Source of the DNA: Billgrantia montanilacus
Lineage (GTDB): Bacteria > Pseudomonadota > Gammaproteobacteria > Pseudomonadales > Halomonadaceae
DNA length: 64,000 nt
Assembly (NCBI RefSeq): GCF_003336675.1
Contig: NZ_QPII01000013.1
Span: 62,568 to 126,567, forward strand
Direction: 5' to 3'
The position numbers were made by a program, and so were the translations under genes. Within the stretch, counting starts at the first letter, position 1, and each line of letters opens with the position of its first letter. The notes beneath the pieces were generated by a model that was given only the letters and a program-made list of their open reading frames with translations, was not told the DNA's origin and did not search any database. Below, one piece after another: positions 16,904 to 25,075 of this stretch.

Positions 16904-17665
16904 ATGGCTAAGTGGGGAATGGTCATCGACCTGGACAAGTGCACCGGCTGCCAGGCCTGCACCACCGCCTGCTCGATGGAAAACAACACCCTGCCCGGGG
17001 AGAGCTGGCAGGACGTGCTCTTCTACAACGCAGGGGAGTACCCGAGCGCACAGATGAAGTGGCTGCCGCGCCCCTGCATGCAGTGCGAGAACCCCTCCTG
17101 CGTGCACGTCTGCCCGACCCGGGCTACCTACAAGGATCCGGACGCCGGCGGCATCGTCTTTGTCGACTGGAACAAGTGCATCGGCTGCAAGTACTGCATG
17201 ATCGCCTGCCCCTACGGCGTGCGCTTCTATGCCGACGAGAAGCCGCTGATCGAGCCCGACATTCGCGAGACCTTCCCCAGTGACAACGGCCAGCTTTGGA
17301 GCCCGCCCTACCAGAACCCCGAGGAGGACTGGCGTCGTGGCATCGGCATCCAGCCGCCCGGAGTGGTTTCCAAGTGCACCTTTTGCTACCACAAGGTTCG
17401 CCTTGCACCGGAGGGCGTGGCCGACCTCGATGAGGACAATCCCGAGGTCAAGGAGTATGTCCCGGCCTGCGTGCGCACCTGTGCACCCAAGGCCCGCTAC
17501 TTCGGCGACCTGGACAATCCGGAGAGCCAGGTCAACCAGCTGATCGGCGACAAGCACGGGGTGCGCCTCAAGGATCACACCGGCAACAGGCCCCAAGTGT
17601 ACTACCTCGGCGCCGGCGCTGGCGTGCCTGCCTTTACTCCTGCCGACAGGGAGCATGACGCATGA
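16904..17665 (+). CDS. arxB: ArxB-like 4Fe-4S electron-transfer subunit
   Basis: This 253-residue iron-sulfur protein is of the DmsB/ArrB/NrfC type. Four Cys clusters are visible: CTGCQACTTAC, CMQCENPSCVHVC, CIGCKYCMIACPYG and CTFC...CVRTCAPKARYFGD. It would accept electrons from ArxA and pass them to the membrane subunit. It has no signal peptide, as expected for a partner exported together with ArxA through Tat. The start is ATG 16904, eight bases after GAGGA. The 3' end overlaps arxC by four bases (ATGA), so they are translationally coupled. Confidence 0.9.
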   Translation: MAKWGMVIDLDKCTGCQACTTACSMENNTLPGESWQDVLFYNAGEYPSAQMKWLPRPCMQCENPSCVHVCPTRATYKDPDAGGIVFVDWNKCIGCKYCMIACPYGVRFYADEKPLIEPDIRETFPSDNGQLWSPPYQNPEEDWRRGIGIQPPGVVSKCTFCYHKVRLAPEGVADLDEDNPEVKEYVPACVRTCAPKARYFGDLDNPESQVNQLIGDKHGVRLKDHTGNRPQVYYLGAGAGVPAFTPADREHDA

Positions 17666-18882
17666 ACATATCCATGAAAGACATGAGAACCACTCAAGAA
17701 ACTGTCCTGCAGGGTCCGCTGGGCTGGGGGCTGCTGGTGGTTGCAGGCGTCGTGCTGCTGGCCAGTCTGGCCTTCGCCCTTATCCAGCTCATGGTCAATG
17801 GCCATACCTCGTTCAATACCAGCTCGACCCTGCCCTGGGGACAACCCATCGCCACTTATCTCTACTTCGCCCTGGCATCGTCGGGATTGGGACTGATCGC
17901 CTCGTTGCCACTGGTGTTCGGCTTCAAGCAGTACTATCCGGTGGCAAAACGCTGCATCTTCCTGGCCTTCATCGTGCTGATCTCCGGGATGTGCGTGCTG
18001 GCCCTGGAGCTTGGTAACGTCTTCCGCATGCTGTGGGCCATCCCACTGAACCTGCAGGTGCAGTCGGCGATGTTCTGGATGGGAGTGTTCTATGCACTCG
18101 ACCTGCTGTTCCTACTGTGGAAGTTCAGCAAGCTGCAGGGCGGCGAATGGGACAGCAAGACCGCCAAGCAAGTAGGTATCGCCTCGTTCATTGGCGTGCT
18201 GCTGGCCAGCGGCAACCTGGCACTGATCTTCGGCATGATGAGCATGCGACCGTTCTGGTTCGATGCCCTGATGCCGATCTATTTCTACTTCACCGGCGTC
18301 ACCAGCGGCGTGGCCGCACTGGTGTTCTTTACCTACCTGGCCCATGGCTTCCAGCGCGAACGCATGCCGCCCGCACTACAGGCACTGCTCACAGGGGCAT
18401 TGCCCAAGCTGTTCGCCGCACTGATCGGCGGAACCCTGCTGTTCATCGCCGTGCGCGCCATCACCGGGCTCTACAGCAACAACCCCGAGATCAATCTGGT
18501 GTGGACCGACTACCTGTTCGCCTCGCCGCTCTATATTGCCGCCATGCTACTGGGCCTGCTTCTGCCCTTCGTGGTGATGCTCAGCGCCTCGCTGCGCAAC
18601 CGCGTGGGCGTGCAGGTGCTAGTTGCCTGCCTGGTGTTCCTGGGGCTGTTCGCCGAGCGCTTCTACTTCGTGGTCGGCGGGCAGGTAGTGCCGCTATTCA
18701 AGGGCACCTGGCAGCCCAACCTGATCAGCTACAGCCCCTCCGCCACCGAGTGGTCGCTGACCCTGATCGGCGTGTCTCTATGCTTCGTGCTCTACCTGCT
18801 CGGCGAGAAGTTCCTCAACCTGGGAGACATGCCGCGATATATGGCCGAGGCTCCGGTCGGCGCCCGGGCGAACACCGCCTGA
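17662..18882 (+). CDS. arxC: ArxC-like NrfD/PsrC membrane anchor
   Basis: The 406-residue protein has about ten hydrophobic segments and belongs to the NrfD/PsrC polysulfide-reductase-like membrane family. It would anchor ArxAB at the periplasmic face and pass electrons from arsenite oxidation to the quinone pool. No haem-binding pattern is seen. It begins within the arxB stop (ATGA). After its stop a hairpin and a spaced ribosome site precede arxD. Confidence 0.85.
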   Translation: MNISMKDMRTTQETVLQGPLGWGLLVVAGVVLLASLAFALIQLMVNGHTSFNTSSTLPWGQPIATYLYFALASSGLGLIASLPLVFGFKQYYPVAKRCIFLAFIVLISGMCVLALELGNVFRMLWAIPLNLQVQSAMFWMGVFYALDLLFLLWKFSKLQGGEWDSKTAKQVGIASFIGVLLASGNLALIFGMMSMRPFWFDALMPIYFYFTGVTSGVAALVFFTYLAHGFQRERMPPALQALLTGALPKLFAALIGGTLLFIAVRAITGLYSNNPEINLVWTDYLFASPLYIAAMLLGLLLPFVVMLSASLRNRVGVQVLVACLVFLGLFAERFYFVVGGQVVPLFKGTWQPNLISYSPSATEWSLTLIGVSLCFVLYLLGEKFLNLGDMPRYMAEAPVGARANTA

Positions 18883-18913
18883 ACCACCCTCCCAGTCGCA
18901 TCCTGAAGGAGAA

Positions 18914-18943
18914 GGGGCGGCCTCCCAGTCGACAGGTCGCCCC
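18914..18943 (+). promoter_or_regulatory. hairpin between arxC and arxD
   Basis: GGGGCGGCCT and AGGTCGCCCC pair over ten bases with one G-U, around a ten-base loop. The only good ribosome site, AAGGAG at 18906-18911, lies before the hairpin, 41 bases from the arxD start; folding would bring it closer. It may tune chaperone expression against the enzyme subunits. No T-run follows, so a terminator is less likely. Confidence 0.4.
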
Positions 18944-18952
18944 GTCAGCAAG

Positions 18953-19867
18953 ATGACACAATATCCGAAATTCCCCGATCTGCTGCCGGCCGCCGAGCTC
19001 AGCCTCTGCCTCTCCCGAGCCTTCCTCGCCCCCCAGACGGGCGTAACCCTGGCGGAGGTTCAGGGCCCGCTGCTCGACGACCTGCGCAGCCTGGTCGAGT
19101 CGCTGCCGTCGCTCGAGACCGAGCGCCTCGACGGCCTCTCCAAAGCGCTTGTGGCCCTGACCGATACCCAGCAGCTGATCCTTGGCTACAGCCGCCTGTT
19201 TCTGACGCCACCGGCCCCTGCACCGCTCAATCTGGGCGCCTATCTCGACGGTGGCCTGATGGCCCGCAGCGTGCCCTCCATGGAAGCTCTCTATCGACGT
19301 CATGGCCTGGAGCGTGACCGGGCATTCCGCGACCTGCCCGACCACCTGTCGCTCCACTTGCAGTGGCTGGCCTGGGTCTACAGCGAGGCCATGGAGGCCC
19401 GCGAGGCCGAGAAAGACACCACCCCCGCGCTGACGGACGCCGCGATCATGCTGCACGACTTCACCCTGCCCGCCCTGGCGGGGGTTCGCCGCAAGGTGAC
19501 GCAGGCGGCAAAGGACGAGACCACCCTGCCCTGGCGACTGCTGGTCGAACTGATCCATGAACAGCTGACCCACGACCTGGCTCGCCTGGAGGCCGCACTG
19601 CCCTCCCTCGCCCCCCAGGCGATCCGCCCCCCGGATCGGCCCAACGCCGGTGCCATGGCGACCTTCGAGACGAGCGAGGCCCCGCGAGAGAGGCTGACCT
19701 GCCACTCCTGTGGCGAGTCCTTCGAGAGCGACCCGGTGCTGGCGGAAATACGCCAGCGCCTTACCGCAGCCGGTGTCAGCGCCGACCATCTGGCGGTATG
19801 CCGGTGCTGCCGCGACGACTCATCCGCCATGCGGCCACCAGGCGCGGGCATGAAGGCGTGGCAGTGA
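18953..19867 (+). CDS. arxD: ArxD-like TorD-family chaperone with C-terminal zinc-type Cys pairs
   Basis: The 304-residue protein is a TorD/DmsD-type chaperone, all helical, with the family stretches LILGYSRLFLTPP and LPDHLSLHLQWLAWVYSEAM. It would bind the Tat signal of ArxA and guide molybdenum cofactor insertion before export. The C-terminal 70 residues add CHSCGESF...CRCC, a likely zinc-binding extension beyond the usual 200-220-residue TorD fold. Position directly after arxC matches known arx operons. Confidence 0.8.
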   Translation: MTQYPKFPDLLPAAELSLCLSRAFLAPQTGVTLAEVQGPLLDDLRSLVESLPSLETERLDGLSKALVALTDTQQLILGYSRLFLTPPAPAPLNLGAYLDGGLMARSVPSMEALYRRHGLERDRAFRDLPDHLSLHLQWLAWVYSEAMEAREAEKDTTPALTDAAIMLHDFTLPALAGVRRKVTQAAKDETTLPWRLLVELIHEQLTHDLARLEAALPSLAPQAIRPPDRPNAGAMATFETSEAPRERLTCHSCGESFESDPVLAEIRQRLTAAGVSADHLAVCRCCRDDSSAMRPPGAGMKAWQ

Positions 19868-19887
19868 TCACCCGAGAGGAGTCTCCC

Positions 19888-20379
19888 ATGACGCGAATCG
19901 CCGCACTGTGCGAGATCACCGCCGAGTACGTGCTGACCGACGAGGATGGCGAACGCCTGGCGGCCTCGACGCCCGAGACACCGCTGCGCTACGTGCACGG
20001 CACAGGCCAGATGCTGCCGGCGCTGGAGGCCGCGCTGGAGGGCCGCCGAGCCGGCGACGAACTCAGCGTGACGCTGACGCCGGAGCAGGCCTACGGCCCC
20101 CACCGGCCGGAACTGGTCTTCGAGGCGGTTCGCGAGAACCTACCGCCAGGCCAGGAGATCCGCATCGACATGACGCTGGCGCCGGGCGGCCAACGGGGCA
20201 AGTTCTCGCTGAAGGTAGTGGGCCTTACCGAACGCGGCGCCATACTGGACGGCAACCATCCGCTGGCGGGCAGGACGGTGACTTGGCACATCAAGGTGCT
20301 GGAGGTGAAAGCAGGGCACAAGCCGATGCAAGGCGAGCTCGACTACCAGCCAATCCGCTGGATATTGGAAGTCGAGTAG
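19888..20379 (+). CDS. SlyD-like FKBP-type peptidyl-prolyl isomerase
   Basis: The protein is 163 residues from ATG 19888, with GAGAGGAG seven bases upstream. It has the FKBP core with an inserted flap as in SlyD: YVHGTGQMLPALEAALEG, then LTPEQAYGPHRPELV, and GNHPLAGRTVTWHIKVLEV at the end. It lacks the His/Cys-rich metal tail of E. coli SlyD. It follows arxD by 20 bases and is probably the last gene of the arx transcript. SlyD-type proteins assist folding and Tat or metalloenzyme maturation, so help in ArxA assembly is a reasonable inference. Confidence 0.8.
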   Translation: MTRIAALCEITAEYVLTDEDGERLAASTPETPLRYVHGTGQMLPALEAALEGRRAGDELSVTLTPEQAYGPHRPELVFEAVRENLPPGQEIRIDMTLAPGGQRGKFSLKVVGLTERGAILDGNHPLAGRTVTWHIKVLEVKAGHKPMQGELDYQPIRWILEVE

Positions 20380-20410
20380 CGAAGACAGGCGAACTGCCGC
20401 CCGGCGACAC

Positions 20411-20430
20411 AGCGATTACGCGTGATCGCT
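20411..20430. terminator. hairpin between convergent FKBP and arsR genes
   Basis: AGCGATTACGCGTGATCGCT is a near-perfect inverted repeat (9 of 10 pairs, one mismatch) directly at the arsR stop, where the FKBP and arsR transcripts meet. It has no T-run, so the call as a bidirectional end signal is weak. Confidence 0.35.
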
Positions 20431-20816
20431 CAACACATCTCGAGCTGTCGCTCGGGCCTGTTTCCCATGGCCGTCAGGCGCTCTTGCAGGGCGGCAAGGC
20501 GCGCCGCCTCGGCCACGGTCGCGGCATCCAAGATGGCAATTACCCACTCAGGAAGCGTCGGGGCGAGCCCATAGTAGACCCATTGGCCGTCACGCCGATC
20601 ATTGAGTAGCCCGCAATTGCGCAGCTGCGCAAGATGACGTGAGACCTTGGGCTGTGAATCGTCCAGGGTATGGGTCATCTCGCATACGCACAGCTCCCTC
20701 TCGTGCCGGATCAGCAGCATTAGCAGCAGGCGTGTTTCATCGCCCAGGCACTTGAAGACGCGAACGGCATCCAGTGACAGCAAAAGATTCTCCACCCTAG
20801 TCGACATTGATGACAC
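20430..20816 (-). CDS. arsR: ArsR family arsenite-responsive repressor
   Basis: This 128-residue winged-helix protein has the classic metalloid site ELCVCE (Cys 43 and 45) in the recognition-helix region and the DNA-reading helix SQPKVSRHLAQLR. Arsenite binding to these thiols releases the repressor from DNA. A second start (MSTRVEN, 9 bases in) is equally possible. The gene lies downstream of arsC and a decayed arsJ on the minus strand, convergent with the arx operon. Four dyads of ATATATG/CATATAT type in the island are the likely targets. Confidence 0.92.
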   Translation of the reverse strand: MSSMSTRVENLLLSLDAVRVFKCLGDETRLLLMLLIRHERELCVCEMTHTLDDSQPKVSRHLAQLRNCGLLNDRRDGQWVYYGLAPTLPEWVIAILDAATVAEAARLAALQERLTAMGNRPERQLEMC

Positions 20817-20829
20817 AACATTCTACCCC

Positions 20830-21117
20830 AAGGCCGCGGCCGGCACACCTCAGCTAGCGGCAGCAGCGCCGGCAGGCCAGACAATGCCAGGGCCCAGAGC
20901 ACCGTGATGCCGCGCGCCCCATCCTTGACCAGGCCGGTAAGGCGCGGTCACCTTGGCGCTCATCTTGTTGAGATCCTTGGCGATGCCCGAGAGCGCCTGG
21001 GCCGCCATCACCCAAGGCACAGTAAGTGCCGCGGCAGGCACCATCAGCATGGCCAAATCGATGACCTGCAAGCCAAGCCCGACATTCATGGTGCGGTTGA
21101 GCCCCAGGCGCGCGTCG
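20830..21117 (-). pseudogene. arsJ: arsJ remnant (MFS arsenical exporter fragment)
   Basis: Between arsC and arsR the minus strand reads ARLGLNRTMNVGLGLQ and then VPWVMAAQALSGIAKDLNKM, stretches recalled from the middle of ArsJ, the exporter of 1-arseno-3-phosphoglycerate. After KMSAK the frame breaks down; a further piece in another frame (ITVLWALALSGLPALLPLA) looks like a later membrane segment. Both ends of the normal 400-residue protein are missing and no GAPDH-type partner gene is near. The fragment abuts the 3' end of arsC with no intergenic space, so a deletion probably joined them. Confidence 0.7.
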
Positions 21118-21535
21118 AGTTGTCGTCACGCGCCTTGATCTGCAGCCACAGTGAGAGGCGCTGGCGGATCTCTTGCAGGGCCTGTTCGTAGGCATCGACA
21201 CGACCGATCAGGCGCGGGTCGCGAATATCCCATTGGACGTGCTCATCGCTGGTGCCCTGCCAGTCACGGCAGGTCTGCTGGACCTTGTCACAGAGCACGA
21301 TTACCGCTGTGAAGTGTTCGCCGGCGAAGTCGTCCAGCGACTTGCTGGCAAGCCCCTCGGTGGAAATTCCCTGCTTCTTCAATGCATCGAGGGCTAGCGC
21401 AGCGGGCTTATCAGGCTCACTGCCCGCACTGAAGGCCTCGAAGCGCTCGCCGGCCAAATGGCGCAGCAGGGCCTCGCCCATCAGCGAACGGGCGGAGTTG
21501 GCATTGCATAGAAAGAGCACGCGCTGTTTCGCCAT
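21086..21535 (-). CDS. arsC: arsenate reductase, low-molecular-weight phosphatase (thioredoxin) type
   Basis: The protein is 149 residues from ATG 21533-21535, with AGGAG nine bases upstream. The P-loop CNANSAR (Cys 10 to Arg 16) binds arsenate; a C-x6-C pair in LCDKVQQTC matches the Cys82/Cys89 pair of Staphylococcus aureus ArsC that relays the disulfide to thioredoxin. It reduces cytoplasmic arsenate to arsenite for export by ACR3. The last residues (STRAWGSTAP) are read out of frame from arsJ sequence, so the original C-terminus has been replaced after a deletion; the core is complete. Confidence 0.9.
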   Translation of the reverse strand: MAKQRVLFLCNANSARSLMGEALLRHLAGERFEAFSAGSEPDKPAALALDALKKQGISTEGLASKSLDDFAGEHFTAVIVLCDKVQQTCRDWQGTSDEHVQWDIRDPRLIGRVDAYEQALQEIRQRLSLWLQIKARDDNSTRAWGSTAP

Positions 21536-21552
21536 GGAATTGGCTCCTGGCA

Positions 21553-21572
21553 ACATATGGAAACTCATATAT
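21553..21572. promoter_or_regulatory. ArsR operator of the arsC-arsR operon
   Basis: ACATATG-GAAACT-CATATAT has the 7-6-7 form of the acr3 box, with the right arm identical and one change in the left arm. It lies 18 bases upstream of the arsC start, where a repressor would block the promoter of the arsC-arsR message. Confidence 0.65.
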
Positions 21573-21609
21573 ATCGCGACAGGATGTCAATCACGTGACG
21601 GCGTCACGA

Positions 21610-21637
21610 CGATGGGGAGGCCGAAGCCTCCCCATCG
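21610..21637. terminator. strong hairpin ending the pst operon
   Basis: CGATGGGGAGGC and GCCTCCCCATCG form a perfect 12-base stem with a CGAA loop. It lies 26 bases beyond the pstB stop and upstream of the arsC promoter. No long T-run follows, but the stem is stable enough to act as a terminator or insulator between the two operons. Confidence 0.65.
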
Positions 21638-21662
21638 TTAACACCTGCCGGTGACGGTGTCA

Positions 21663-22505
21663 CTATCCGTAGCGGCCTGTGATGTAGTCCTCTGCCTTCT
21701 TGGTCGCTGGGCTCGAGAACATCATCTGAGTATCGTTGTATTCGATGATCTCCCCCAGGTGGAAAAACGCAGTGTAGTCGGCCACCCGCGCCGCCTGCTG
21801 CATGTTGTGGGTCACCGTAATAATGGTGAACTGCTTCTTGAGCTTGTCCATCAGGTCTTCGATGGTGGCCGTGGAGATAGGGTCCAGGGCCGAGGTAGGC
21901 TCATCCATCAGAATGACATCGGGCTGCACGGCGATCGCACGCGCGATGCATAGGCGCTGCTGCTGACCACCGGAAAGCGAGGTGCCCGGCTGGTGCAGCT
22001 TGTCCTTGACCTCATTCCAGAGGCCGGCCTCACGCAGGGCATGCTCCACCAGCTCGTCCTGTTCGGACTTGCGGCTGACCAGGTCGTGCATGCGCGGCGC
22101 GTAGGCAACGTTCTCGTAGATCGACTTGGGGAAAGGATTGGGCTTCTGAAACACCATGCCCACCCGGCGGCGCAGAGCTACCTCGTCCATCTTAACGGCG
22201 TTGACGTCGCGGCCGTCCATTTCCACCAGCCCGCGGATCGACACACCGGGGATCAGGTCATTCATGCGGTTCAGGCAGCGCAGGAAGGTCGACTTGCCGC
22301 ATCCCGAAGGACCGATCAGCGCGGTGACGTTCTTCTGGTAGATATCGATATTGAGTTTGTTCAGCGCCTGGGTCTCACCGTACCAGAGGCTGAGATCGCG
22401 CACGCGAATACTCAGCTCGTGGTGGGCATTGGCGTTGCGCGTGACTGGCTGTCCTACCTCCGGCGCTGGCTGCGGAGTATGTCGGCTAGCGGCTTGAATA
22501 TTCAT
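21663..22505 (-). CDS. pstB: phosphate ABC transporter ATP-binding protein PstB
   Basis: The 280-residue ATPase has Walker [10 protein letters not shown], signature [16 protein letters not shown], Walker [14 protein letters not shown] and the PstB-specific [21 protein letters not shown]. It drives high-affinity phosphate import through PstCA. It is the last gene of pstSCAB; phoU is not in the window on this side, where the arsenic island begins. A stable hairpin follows. Confidence 0.95.
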   Translation of the reverse strand: MNIQAASRHTPQPAPEVGQPVTRNANAHHELSIRVRDLSLWYGETQALNKLNIDIYQKNVTALIGPSGCGKSTFLRCLNRMNDLIPGVSIRGLVEMDGRDVNAVKMDEVALRRRVGMVFQKPNPFPKSIYENVAYAPRMHDLVSRKSEQDELVEHALREAGLWNEVKDKLHQPGTSLSGGQQQRLCIARAIAVQPDVILMDEPTSALDPISTATIEDLMDKLKKQFTIITVTHNMQQAARVADYTAFFHLGEIIEYNDTQMMFSSPATKKAEDYITGRYG

Positions 22506-22532
22506 GACGGATTCCTCTGTGGCGTGCCGGGC

Positions 22533-23699
22533 CTACCAGCGACGCTCGAATTTCTTGCGCAGGATAACGGCGGTGGCATTCAGGAAGATCAGGATCGTCA
22601 GCAGTACCAGGATACCCCCTGCGGTCTTCTCGATGAATGCCCGGTCCGGCTCGCCGGACCAGGTGAAGACCTGGGCCGGCAGCACCGTGGCCGCTTGAGT
22701 GAAGGACGCCCCCACATCGGGAATGAAAGCCACCATGCCGACGATGATCAGCGGGGCTGTCTCGCCCATGGCCTGGGCCAGGCCGATGATCGAGCCAGTC
22801 ATGATGCCGGGCATGGCCAGTGGCAACACGTGGTCACGCACGACCTGCCAGCGCGAGCAGCCCACCCCGAAAGCGGCATGACGAATCGAATCCGGCACGC
22901 TGCGCAGCGCCGTGCGGGTGGAGATGATGATCACTGGCAGTGTCATCAGCGCCAGGGTCATGCCGCCCACCAGCGGTGTTGAACGTGGAACGCCGAAGAA
23001 GTTGATGAAGATCGCCAGGCCCAACAGGCCGAACAGGATCGAGGGAATCGCCGCCAAATTGTTGATGTTGATCTCGATGATCTGGGTCAGGCGGTTGTCG
23101 GGGGCAAACTCCTCCAGGTAGAGCGCCGTCATCACCCCGATGGGGAAGGCGATGGCCAGGGTCACCAGCATGGTCATGACGGTGCCCACGGCAGCGGACA
23201 TGATACCGGCCAACTCCGGCATCTTGGAGTCGCCGCGGGTAAAGAAGGTAGTGTTGAACTTGAGCGCCACGCGCCCTTCGGCGGCCAACCGGTCGACCCG
23301 CTCCCTGGCGTCGTCTCGCAGTTTATTGGCATGCCCCTTCAAATACTGATCGACTTGGCCATCGGCCAGCACCCACTCGCTGCGCTGGACTCCCAGCAGC
23401 TCGGGATCGTTCTTCATCCGCAGGGGAATGGTGCGGAGAAAGCCCCTGCTGACCAGGTCGCGTACTTCCTCCTCCACGGCGGCCAGGGGAATCTGGCTCG
23501 CCTGCTCGCTGTAGTCGACCTGTACCTGAATCTGTGCCTGCTGGAAGGCCGGCAGGCCCTTGTTGAGCATGTCAGTGAAGAACAGCACCAGGAACAGACC
23601 GGCCAGCCCCAGGGCACCCATGGAGAACCACTTCAGTCGTGCCGACTTGCGGTGGCGCTTGCGCAGCTGGGCGCTGATGTCGTCGAAAGATTGACTCAT
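22533..23699 (-). CDS. pstA: phosphate ABC transporter permease PstA
   Basis: The 388-residue permease carries the Pst inner-membrane domain with the EAA-type loop HAAFGVGCSRWQVVRDHVLP and six likely membrane segments. It is longer than E. coli PstA (about 300) because of a periplasmic insert of about 100 residues after the first membrane segment (LNKGLPAFQQAQIQVQVDYSE onward). It pairs with PstC to form the channel for phosphate bound by PstS. Confidence 0.92.
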   Translation of the reverse strand: MSQSFDDISAQLRKRHRKSARLKWFSMGALGLAGLFLVLFFTDMLNKGLPAFQQAQIQVQVDYSEQASQIPLAAVEEEVRDLVSRGFLRTIPLRMKNDPELLGVQRSEWVLADGQVDQYLKGHANKLRDDARERVDRLAAEGRVALKFNTTFFTRGDSKMPELAGIMSAAVGTVMTMLVTLAIAFPIGVMTALYLEEFAPDNRLTQIIEININNLAAIPSILFGLLGLAIFINFFGVPRSTPLVGGMTLALMTLPVIIISTRTALRSVPDSIRHAAFGVGCSRWQVVRDHVLPLAMPGIMTGSIIGLAQAMGETAPLIIVGMVAFIPDVGASFTQAATVLPAQVFTWSGEPDRAFIEKTAGGILVLLTILIFLNATAVILRKKFERRW

Positions 23700-23717
23700 C
23701 TCGGCGGTTCCTCGGCG

Positions 23718-24974
23718 TTACAGGTTGTTGACGCGATACTTCTCGCGGAAGCGACGGATCATGAGCACCGATACCAGATTCAGGCTCAGGGTGACGGCAA
23801 ACAGCACCAGGCCCAGGGCGAAGGCGGAGAGGGTCTCGGCACTCTCGAATTCCAGGTCACCGGTCAACGCAGCGACGATGCGCACCGTTACAGTGGTCAT
23901 CTCCTCCAGCGGATTGGCCGTCAGGTTGGGGCGCATGCCGGCCGCCATCACTACGATCATGGTTTCGCCCAGCGCCCGGGAGACGGCCAGCAGCGAGGCG
24001 GAGATGATCCCCGGTAGCGCCGCAGGAATGACCACATCGCGAATCGTTTCCCCTTTGGTCATGCCCAGCGCCAGCGAGCCCTGACGCATGCTGTCGGGTA
24101 CCGCATTGATGACATCGTCGGAAAGCGAGGAGATGAAGGGGATGATCATGATGCCCATCACGATCCCCGGCGCCAGTGCGTTATTGAAAGAGGCATCCAG
24201 GCCCAGTGCGCCGGCAACATTGACGATGATCGGCGCCACCGTAATGGCAGCGAAGAAGCCATAGACCACGGTAGGGATGCCGGCCAGCACCTCGAGGGTG
24301 GGCTTCGCCAGGGTCCGCACACGCCTTGGGGCAAACTCCGCCATGTAGATGGCCGAGAGCAAGCCCACCGGAATCGCCACCAGCATGGCGATGGCGGTAA
24401 TCAAGAAGGTACCGGCGAACAGCGGCACCGAGCCGAACCGGGCGGCGCTGGCGGCATCGTCGGCTCGGCCGGCCGCGGCCAGGAAGCTGTTGCCGGGGGC
24501 CCAGACGGTGCCGGTGATAAACTCCCAGAAGCTGTGCATCTGGAAAAAGCGCAGCGCCTCGAAGACGATCGAGAAGAGGATCCCGAAGGTGGTGAAGATC
24601 GAGATCATGGCCGCACTGACCAGGACCCAGCGAATAGCCCGTTCGATGGCCTGGCGGGCATGGAAGTCCGGGCGCACCTGGACGATACCCACCAACAGGC
24701 CTGCAGCGGCCACGGCCAGGCTGGCTGCCAGCAAGTAGGGCACGGGAATCGTCGCCCCCAGCAGCAGCATGATGAAGGCACCCAGGGCACTGACAAGCAG
24801 TGCCGGCCCGGCGGTGGCCAGCACCGCGAACCAGGCGTACTGATCAGGCTGGGCGTACATCGCCGTACCGCTAGCGCGAACCCCTGTCGCCCTGGCGCGT
24901 CCCGCGAAGTAGGCCACCAGCCCCATCAGCAGCAGGATGCCGCAGAACAGCATGAAGATCTGGTTGGTCTGCAT
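23718..24974 (-). CDS. pstC: phosphate ABC transporter permease PstC, long form
   Basis: This 418-residue permease has the PstC domain in its C-terminal 280 residues, with the loop QGSLALGMTKGETIRDVVIP and TLEVLAGIPTVVYGFFA. The first 130 residues hold two or three extra membrane segments and a linker (AYFAGRARATG...), as in many marine gammaproteobacteria. It lies 18 bases upstream of pstA and is preceded by a strong hairpin after pstS that should lower its expression relative to the binding protein. Confidence 0.92.
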   Translation of the reverse strand: MQTNQIFMLFCGILLLMGLVAYFAGRARATGVRASGTAMYAQPDQYAWFAVLATAGPALLVSALGAFIMLLLGATIPVPYLLAASLAVAAAGLLVGIVQVRPDFHARQAIERAIRWVLVSAAMISIFTTFGILFSIVFEALRFFQMHSFWEFITGTVWAPGNSFLAAAGRADDAASAARFGSVPLFAGTFLITAIAMLVAIPVGLLSAIYMAEFAPRRVRTLAKPTLEVLAGIPTVVYGFFAAITVAPIIVNVAGALGLDASFNNALAPGIVMGIMIIPFISSLSDDVINAVPDSMRQGSLALGMTKGETIRDVVIPAALPGIISASLLAVSRALGETMIVVMAAGMRPNLTANPLEEMTTVTVRIVAALTGDLEFESAETLSAFALGLVLFAVTLSLNLVSVLMIRRFREKYRVNNL

Positions 24975-25027
24975 CAGCTATCTCTCGAGAGGAATACACC
25001 CGATTATCGGGTACCCATCATGACACC

Positions 25028-25053
25028 AGGCCGGCAGCGTATGCTGCCGGCCT
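25028..25053 (-). terminator. hairpin between pstS and pstC (partial terminator)
   Basis: AGGCCGGCAGC and GCTGCCGGCCT form a perfect 11-base stem with a GTAT loop in the 101-base pstS-pstC gap. Such a stem after the binding-protein gene stabilises its message and reduces read-through, giving more PstS than membrane subunits. Confidence 0.7.
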
Positions 25054-25075
25054 CGTCGTCAGCTTGTGCGGGCCA

